Assembly: GCA_964472035.1 (NCBI GenBank)
Contig: CAYYIT010000036.1
Span: 1 to 24,602, forward strand
Direction: 5' to 3'
Origin: UBA3855 sp964472035
GTDB lineage: Bacteria; Bacillota; Clostridia; Oscillospirales; Ruminococcaceae
DNA: 24,602 nucleotides
Positions 21,100 through 24,602 of the stretch are shown here, in pieces; position 1 is the first letter of the stretch, and each line of letters starts with the position of its first letter. The translations under genes and the position numbers were made by a program. Below the pieces are notes generated by a model. The model did no database searches and was not told the DNA's origin. It worked only from the letters and a program-made list of their open reading frames with translations.

Positions 21100-21719
21100 T
21101 TCTCTTCCTTTCCTTGCTTCTGCATCCTGCTGAACGGGCAGCCGCAGAAATCCTGCCGGTACAGGTCATATTCCGCTGACAGCTGGATGGAACGCTTGTA
21201 GCCTTCCTTCTTCTTAAAATCCGACGGCAGCCAGGGGATCCCGAATTCCTCTGCAATCGCAAATCCGCACTCGTTGATGAAAGCTGCGTCCTTGTGGGGA
21301 CTGACGGTCAGGGTCGTGGCGAAGTGATCCGCGCCGATCTCCTTCGCAATTTTTGCGGCTTCTTCCAGCCGCAGGGCAATGCACTTGCGGCAGCGCGCAC
21401 CGCGCTCCGGCTCATCGGCAAGCGCCTGCGCAAAGGCAAGGAACCGTTCCGGCTCGTAGGCGCCCTCCAGCAGGCGGATCTTCCGCGGCAGGGGCATCTC
21501 CTGCAGCAGACGCTTCAGCTCCTCCAGACGATAGCGGTATTCTGTCTCGAGGAGGATATTGGGATTGTAGAAAAACAACGTGATCTCGGCATACTCCGCA
21601 AGGCGTTCCAGCACTGCACTCGAGCAAGGCGCACAGCAGGCATGTAACAGAACATGCGGCGGGGTCGCCGCCGCATGGAGCATGCTTTCCATTTCACGCT
21701 GGTAATTGCGCTTCTGCAT
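21096..21719 (-). CDS. queH: Epoxyqueuosine reductase QueH
   Basis: This is a 207-residue member of the DUF208/QueH family, which performs the last step of queuosine synthesis in tRNA (epoxyqueuosine to queuosine) and is unrelated to the cobalamin-dependent QueG. Visible family features are HACCAPCSS (Cys 28, 29, 32), FFYNPNI (50-55), RCRKC (Cys 110, 113), the DHFATTLTVSPHK motif (131-143) and the C-terminal FCGCPFS (Cys 192, 194). These Cys bind the iron-sulfur and metal centres in characterised QueH. The start at 21719 overlaps the upstream stop as TAATG. A longer frame to 21860 would run inside the amidase-like gene and is rejected. Confidence 0.92.
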   Translation of the reverse strand: MQKRNYQREMESMLHAAATPPHVLLHACCAPCSSAVLERLAEYAEITLFFYNPNILLETEYRYRLEELKRLLQEMPLPRKIRLLEGAYEPERFLAFAQALADEPERGARCRKCIALRLEEAAKIAKEIGADHFATTLTVSPHKDAAFINECGFAIAEEFGIPWLPSDFKKKEGYKRSIQLSAEYDLYRQDFCGCPFSRMQKQGKEEK

Positions 21720-22660
21720 TACTGCACCGCACCCGCTTCCGTTGCAGCAGGATCCGTTCCGTTCACGGTGCTGTATCCGGCGTTCTGCTTGGAAACGAGG
21801 TACTCCTCGATGCCGTCGGCGATCGCACGGGCAATCTGCGGCTGGTTGTTGAGGATCCACTGGGACTGCTCAGCGAGATCATGGAACTCCACTTCCAGAT
21901 AGCAGCACGCATACTGGCTGTTGAGCAGCTCGTACAGCTCACGCTGGGTCTGATCCTTGTTGCCTCTGTCCTCAGTCGGCGTCAGCGCCGCAACCTTATT
22001 GTACACGCATTCGGACAGCTGGAAGCTGCCGTCAACATTGGTGTTGTAGTAGCACTCGGTACCCATTCCGCTGCCGGACTCACCGCCGGAATTGCTATGT
22101 ATTGCGACATACGCACCGCAGCCGAGGGTGTTGCCCTGCTCGACCTTTTCCTTTACGCTGTCATCCTCACCGCACATAAATACGGTGTAGCCGTCAGCCT
22201 CGAGGTACTGCTTTGTCAGCGTTGCCACAGCGATCATCGATGCACCTTCGGTGGTGGTATTATCACATGCATAGAGATTGTCATACTGCGTGGAGGGACT
22301 GAGGAACACCGCCTTGGAATAATCCACGGGTGCCTCCGTTGTCGGCTGCACCGCCTGGAATTCGGTGGTTGCCTGCACCTTGCCGCCGGTGGGCTTGTCC
22401 TTCTTCTTGCCGCAGGAGCTGCATGCCGCAATGATCAGGATGAGCAGCAGCACCAGCACGATCAGCAGTCCGAGCAGACGATCCCATCTTGCGCGGCTGT
22501 ACAGATCGACCCAGTCCACATGGTCATCGGGGAGCTTCACATCGAGCTTGTCCAGCTCACGCTGCGCCTCGCGCAGACGGGGAGTATCCTGATTTTTGAA
22601 GATATTATCGTTATAGTTCGGTCGGTTCCAGTTGCCATTTCCGTTCGGTGTTGTTGCCAT
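21719..22660 (-). CDS. Membrane-anchored amidase_3-like protein with altered metal site
   Basis: This is a 313-residue protein. Residues 1-60 are cytoplasmic and Asn-rich, residues 61-79 a membrane helix ending AACSSC, residues 85-112 a linker, and residues 115-290 an N-acetylmuramoyl-L-alanine amidase (amidase_3) fold. The fold shows AVFLSPSTQYDN (117-128), Glu138 in TTTEGASM, YVAIHSNSG with His188, and CYLEVEFHD with Glu258 as the likely catalytic acid. The usual first zinc ligand in DPGHGG is replaced by SPSTQ. The variant recurs, as far as I recall, in some clostridial amidase-like proteins. The start at 22660 follows GAGGAG. A GTG at 22723 is rejected because it is only a few bases from the predicted transcript start. 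Confidence 0.8.
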   Translation of the reverse strand: MATTPNGNGNWNRPNYNDNIFKNQDTPRLREAQRELDKLDVKLPDDHVDWVDLYSRARWDRLLGLLIVLVLLLILIIAACSSCGKKKDKPTGGKVQATTEFQAVQPTTEAPVDYSKAVFLSPSTQYDNLYACDNTTTEGASMIAVATLTKQYLEADGYTVFMCGEDDSVKEKVEQGNTLGCGAYVAIHSNSGGESGSGMGTECYYNTNVDGSFQLSECVYNKVAALTPTEDRGNKDQTQRELYELLNSQYACCYLEVEFHDLAEQSQWILNNQPQIARAIADGIEEYLVSKQNAGYSTVNGTDPAATEAGAVQ

Positions 22661-22734
22661 AACGGTCTCCTCTCTATCTGTTTTCTCTTGTTCTGCGGAG
22701 AGCTGACCTCCCCGATTTTGCACATACTATTCGT

Positions 22735-22763
22735 ATTATACAATAAATTCCGACATTTGTCAA
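22735..22763 (-). promoter_or_regulatory. Consensus sigma-A promoter of the amidase-like/queH operon
   Basis: The minus strand reads TTGACA (22763-22758), 17 bases, then TATAAT (22740-22735), a perfect match in both boxes. It starts 28 bases beyond the rsmI stop. I see no terminator between them, so rsmI transcripts may also read in. Confidence 0.88.
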
Positions 22764-22790
22764 CGGTTTTTGCCGGATGAAAATGTTTTT

Positions 22791-23627
22791 TTACCGCGAT
22801 TCCGCTTCGTGAAGCAGGCGGTAGATCTCGTTCTTGGTGCAGCCCGTTTCCTTTGCTGCCATCTTTGCGGCGGCGGCGGCGGACATGCCCTGTGCAAGAT
22901 AATTCCTTGCGATGGCCGCCGCATCCTCAGCGGTCAGCGCGCAGTCCTCGGGCTGGGCGCCGTCGAGGACGAGGACGAATTCACCGCGCGGTGCATGCTC
23001 CGCATAGTACGCCTCCGCCTCGGAGAGGGACATGCGCAGCACCTCCTCGTGAATCTTTGTCAGCTCACGGCAGAAGGACACCATCCGCGCATCACCGCAG
23101 GTCTTGCGCAGATCCGCAATGGTACGGCAGAGCTTGTGGGGCGCTTCGTAGAGAATGGCGGTGCGTGTCTCGGTCTTCAGCTCCTCGAGCATCGCATTCC
23201 TCGGCTTCTTGTCCACGGAGAGAAAACCGTAGAACACAAACTGCGCCGTGCTGCCGCCGCTGACGGACAGGGCGGTCACGACCGCACTCGGGCCGGGAAC
23301 GGCCTGTACGGAAATGCCGCGCTCCCGGCAAAGCCTTACCAGCTCCTCGCCGGGATCGGAGATGCACGGCATGCCGGCATCGGTCACGATGGCGCAGTTC
23401 TCCCCTGCTTCGATCCGGTCGGCAATGGACTGTGCAGCGGCTGCGCCGCTGTGGTCGTGGTAGCTGACGAGGGGTGTTTTCAGTTCAAAATGCGTGAGGA
23501 GCTTCCGCGTCACGCGGGTATCCTCGGCGGCAATGAAATCGACCTCCTCCAGAATGCGCAGCTGCCGGAGGGTGATGTCCTCCAGATTGCCGATGGGAGT
23601 TCCGGTCACATATAAAATTCCGCTCAT
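22791..23627 (-). CDS. rsmI: 16S rRNA (cytidine1402-2'-O)-methyltransferase RsmI
   Basis: This is a 278-residue member of the tetrapyrrole-methylase fold family. N-terminal LYVTGTPIGNLEDIT and AAEDTRVTRKLL (33-44), then SDPGEELVRLC and VPGPSAVVTALSVSG (around 114-128) are classic RsmI stretches, and the GFLS and E-L-T-KIHEE motifs follow. The enzyme methylates the ribose of C1402 in the ribosomal P site. The C-terminal 45 residues form the small helical domain (AAAAAKMAAKETGCTKNEIY). The ATG overlaps the stop of the upstream methyltransferase gene as ATGA and has AGGAG 8 bases upstream. The length is typical. Confidence 0.95.
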   Translation of the reverse strand: MSGILYVTGTPIGNLEDITLRQLRILEEVDFIAAEDTRVTRKLLTHFELKTPLVSYHDHSGAAAAQSIADRIEAGENCAIVTDAGMPCISDPGEELVRLCRERGISVQAVPGPSAVVTALSVSGGSTAQFVFYGFLSVDKKPRNAMLEELKTETRTAILYEAPHKLCRTIADLRKTCGDARMVSFCRELTKIHEEVLRMSLSEAEAYYAEHAPRGEFVLVLDGAQPEDCALTAEDAAAIARNYLAQGMSAAAAAKMAAKETGCTKNEIYRLLHEAESR

Positions 23628-24361
23628 CCTTTGTTCTCCTGTTCTGCCTGGGCGGCGGTGGTATAGAGGGCTGCGGCCTGTCCGGTCATCGCGCCGTTTT
23701 CATACATAATAAAAGGCGGTTCCATCTGAAGGAAGGGCTTTGCCCCCTTCTTCCCCTCAAGCAGGAAGAGCCACGGCATGTCCTTTGCGGTCTTCTGTAC
23801 AAATTGCAGACGCTTCGGCTCCGTTCCGGCGGCGCGCATGGCGCAGATATAATCCGGCAGGCGTTCAGGTCTGCCGCAGACGCAGAGTCTTCCGCCGAAA
23901 TTGAGTAGCTTTGCGGCGGCATTGCAGACATCCTCCGGCAGGCAATGGACACCGTGCCGCGCGATGCGCTGGGAGGCGAGTCCGGATTCGTAGCCGCTGC
24001 CGCAGGGCTGGTAGGGGGGATTGCAGATCACAAGGTCGGTCTTGCCGACGGGCGCGCCTTCCCACAGCGTACGCAGATCCGCACAGATGGGGGTGATGGT
24101 CGTAACGCCGCTTTCTGCAATGCCCATTTTCGTCTGTTCGATGGCATTTTCCTGAATATCGATGGCATAGATCTGCTTCGGGGGATCCTGCTTCTGCATG
24201 AGCAGCGGAATGATGCCGCAGCCCGTTCCGAATTCACAGACGAGATCCTTCCGCTTGTAGCGGGAGAACCATGCCAGCAGGAACGCATCCGTTCCGAAGC
24301 GGTGCTCCTGCGAGGTATAGACGACGATACCGCCGCCGATGGGTTCGCGCTTGCGCTCCAT
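23624..24361 (-). CDS. trmN6: TrmN6-like tRNA (adenine37-N6)-methyltransferase
   Basis: This is a 245-residue Rossmann-fold methyltransferase. The N-terminal pattern VVYTSQEHRFGTDAFLLAWF is typical of the TrmN6/YfiC group. The SAM motif is CEFGTGCGIIPLL (42-54), an acidic AIDIQ (66-70) follows, and the catalytic NPPY lies at 114-117. E. coli TrmN6 methylates A37 of tRNA-Val; the tRNA target here is unverified. The start at 24361 (MERKREPIGG) fits the family length and has GGAAGG 10 bases upstream. The frame stays open to 24460, but that part does not look like the family and overlaps the non-coding right-end sequence. The gene is coupled to rsmI by ATGA. Confidence 0.88.
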   Translation of the reverse strand: MERKREPIGGGIVVYTSQEHRFGTDAFLLAWFSRYKRKDLVCEFGTGCGIIPLLMQKQDPPKQIYAIDIQENAIEQTKMGIAESGVTTITPICADLRTLWEGAPVGKTDLVICNPPYQPCGSGYESGLASQRIARHGVHCLPEDVCNAAAKLLNFGGRLCVCGRPERLPDYICAMRAAGTEPKRLQFVQKTAKDMPWLFLLEGKKGAKPFLQMEPPFIMYENGAMTGQAAALYTTAAQAEQENKG

Positions 24362-24477
24362 GACCGCAGCACCTTCCTTTCTGTTCATTATCCTTAGGCA
24401 ACACCGCACAAAGACCGCCTGACGGCTCTGCACGCAATCTGCTTGCATCTTTTCCGTCATATTTCACAAAAAGCCTC

Positions 24478-24498
24478 GCTGATACACAAAGTATCAGC
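24478..24498 (-). terminator. Perfect 8-bp hairpin, possible terminator
   Basis: GCTGATAC and GTATCAGC flank ACAAA. On the minus strand the sequence continues GAGGCTTTTTGTG, so the T run starts five bases after the stem. It could be a secondary terminator for a gene right of the window. Confidence 0.4.
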
Positions 24499-24513
24499 TC
24501 AGTCTGTCGAAAA

Positions 24514-24554
24514 AGTCCCGTCCAGCCACTGTGCCTCTGGCGCAGGACTGGACT
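24514..24554. terminator. Long imperfect hairpin with T runs on both sides
   Basis: AGTCC/GGACT, GTCC/GGAC and GCCA/TGGC stack with single mismatches and a small bulge. TTTTT follows on the minus strand after a short overlap, and TTTTTT (24558-24563) on the plus strand. It is probably a bidirectional terminator for the neighbouring gene outside the window. Confidence 0.5.
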
Positions 24555-24602
24555 AAGTTTTTTCATTTAGTTGCGCCTTCGGCGCATATAGGGGGCTGCG
24601 CC

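Larger units (their letters stand above)
24362..24602 (-). other. Non-coding right end with stacked hairpins, possibly a dispersed repeat
   Basis: I see no supported gene here. Three hairpins occur in a row: GCTGATAC/GTATCAGC (24478-24498), a long imperfect one (24514-24554), and TGCGCC/GGCGCA (24572-24586). Between 24390 and 24475 the sequence has open frames in more than one phase, which is typical of repeat-like spacer. A promoter for trmN6-rsmI should lie here, but none is convincing. Confidence 0.4.

Noticed and set aside
21720..21860. N-terminal extension of QueH by 47 residues
   Set aside because: It lies wholly inside the amidase-like gene in another frame, and the family begins close to the ATG at 21719.
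24362..24460. N-terminal extension of TrmN6 by 33 residues
   Set aside because: The extension is Cys/Arg/Gln-rich, outside the family domain, and lies in repeat-like spacer. A better start with a ribosome-binding site exists at 24361.

Overview
The window looks like a chromosomal segment from a Gram-positive gut or rumen Firmicute of the Ruminococcus (Oscillospiraceae) type, with base composition in the mid-50s % GC by eye. The evidence is dockerin modules (GDVDGSGAVDATD, GDVNRDGMVDASD), a single-cohesin cell-surface protein with a sortase-like tail, Glu/Pro/Thr linkers, zinc-ribbon membrane proteins, and strong sigma-A promoters (TTGACA-17-TATAAT). A cellulosome-forming Ruminococcus with fairly high GC, such as an R. 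champanellensis relative, would fit. That assignment is inference.

Almost everything reads on the minus strand; the exception is the pth-mfd pair. From left to right: an AzlC/AzlD branched-chain amino acid exporter pair; two unrelated membrane proteins that both start with a zinc ribbon; a Cro/XRE-type regulator with a large unassigned C-terminal part; a degenerate membrane-bound kinase with an extracellular DUF5050-like propeller; a ScaE-like anchoring cohesin directly downstream of an X-module/dockerin protein resembling CttA; an HtrA-type protease; an SGNH-fold dockerin protein; and CorA. Then come divergent plus-strand pth-mfd. Last are two minus-strand operons: amidase-like / queH / hypothetical, and trmN6 / rsmI.

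The central theme is the cell surface. The cttA-like/scaE-like pair would hold the cell to plant polysaccharide: the cohesin is wall-linked and the dockerin partner carries N-terminal modules that could bind substrate. HtrA, the SGNH-dockerin protein, the pseudokinase receptor and the amidase-like protein also act at the envelope. The right part is housekeeping translation and repair: peptidyl-tRNA hydrolase, transcription-repair coupling, queuosine synthesis, and rRNA and tRNA methylation.

The most interesting undescribed signals are in leaders. (1) The corA leader encodes a 21-codon peptide with a strong Shine-Dalgarno site. Its 3' end overlaps a hairpin that is mutually exclusive with one masking the corA ribosome-binding site. 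(2) The roughly 150-nt leader of the CttA-like gene folds on paper into a compact three-way junction, with a further 7-bp pairing that could form a pseudoknot. (3) The pth leader holds a terminator-like hairpin overlapped by an alternative hairpin.
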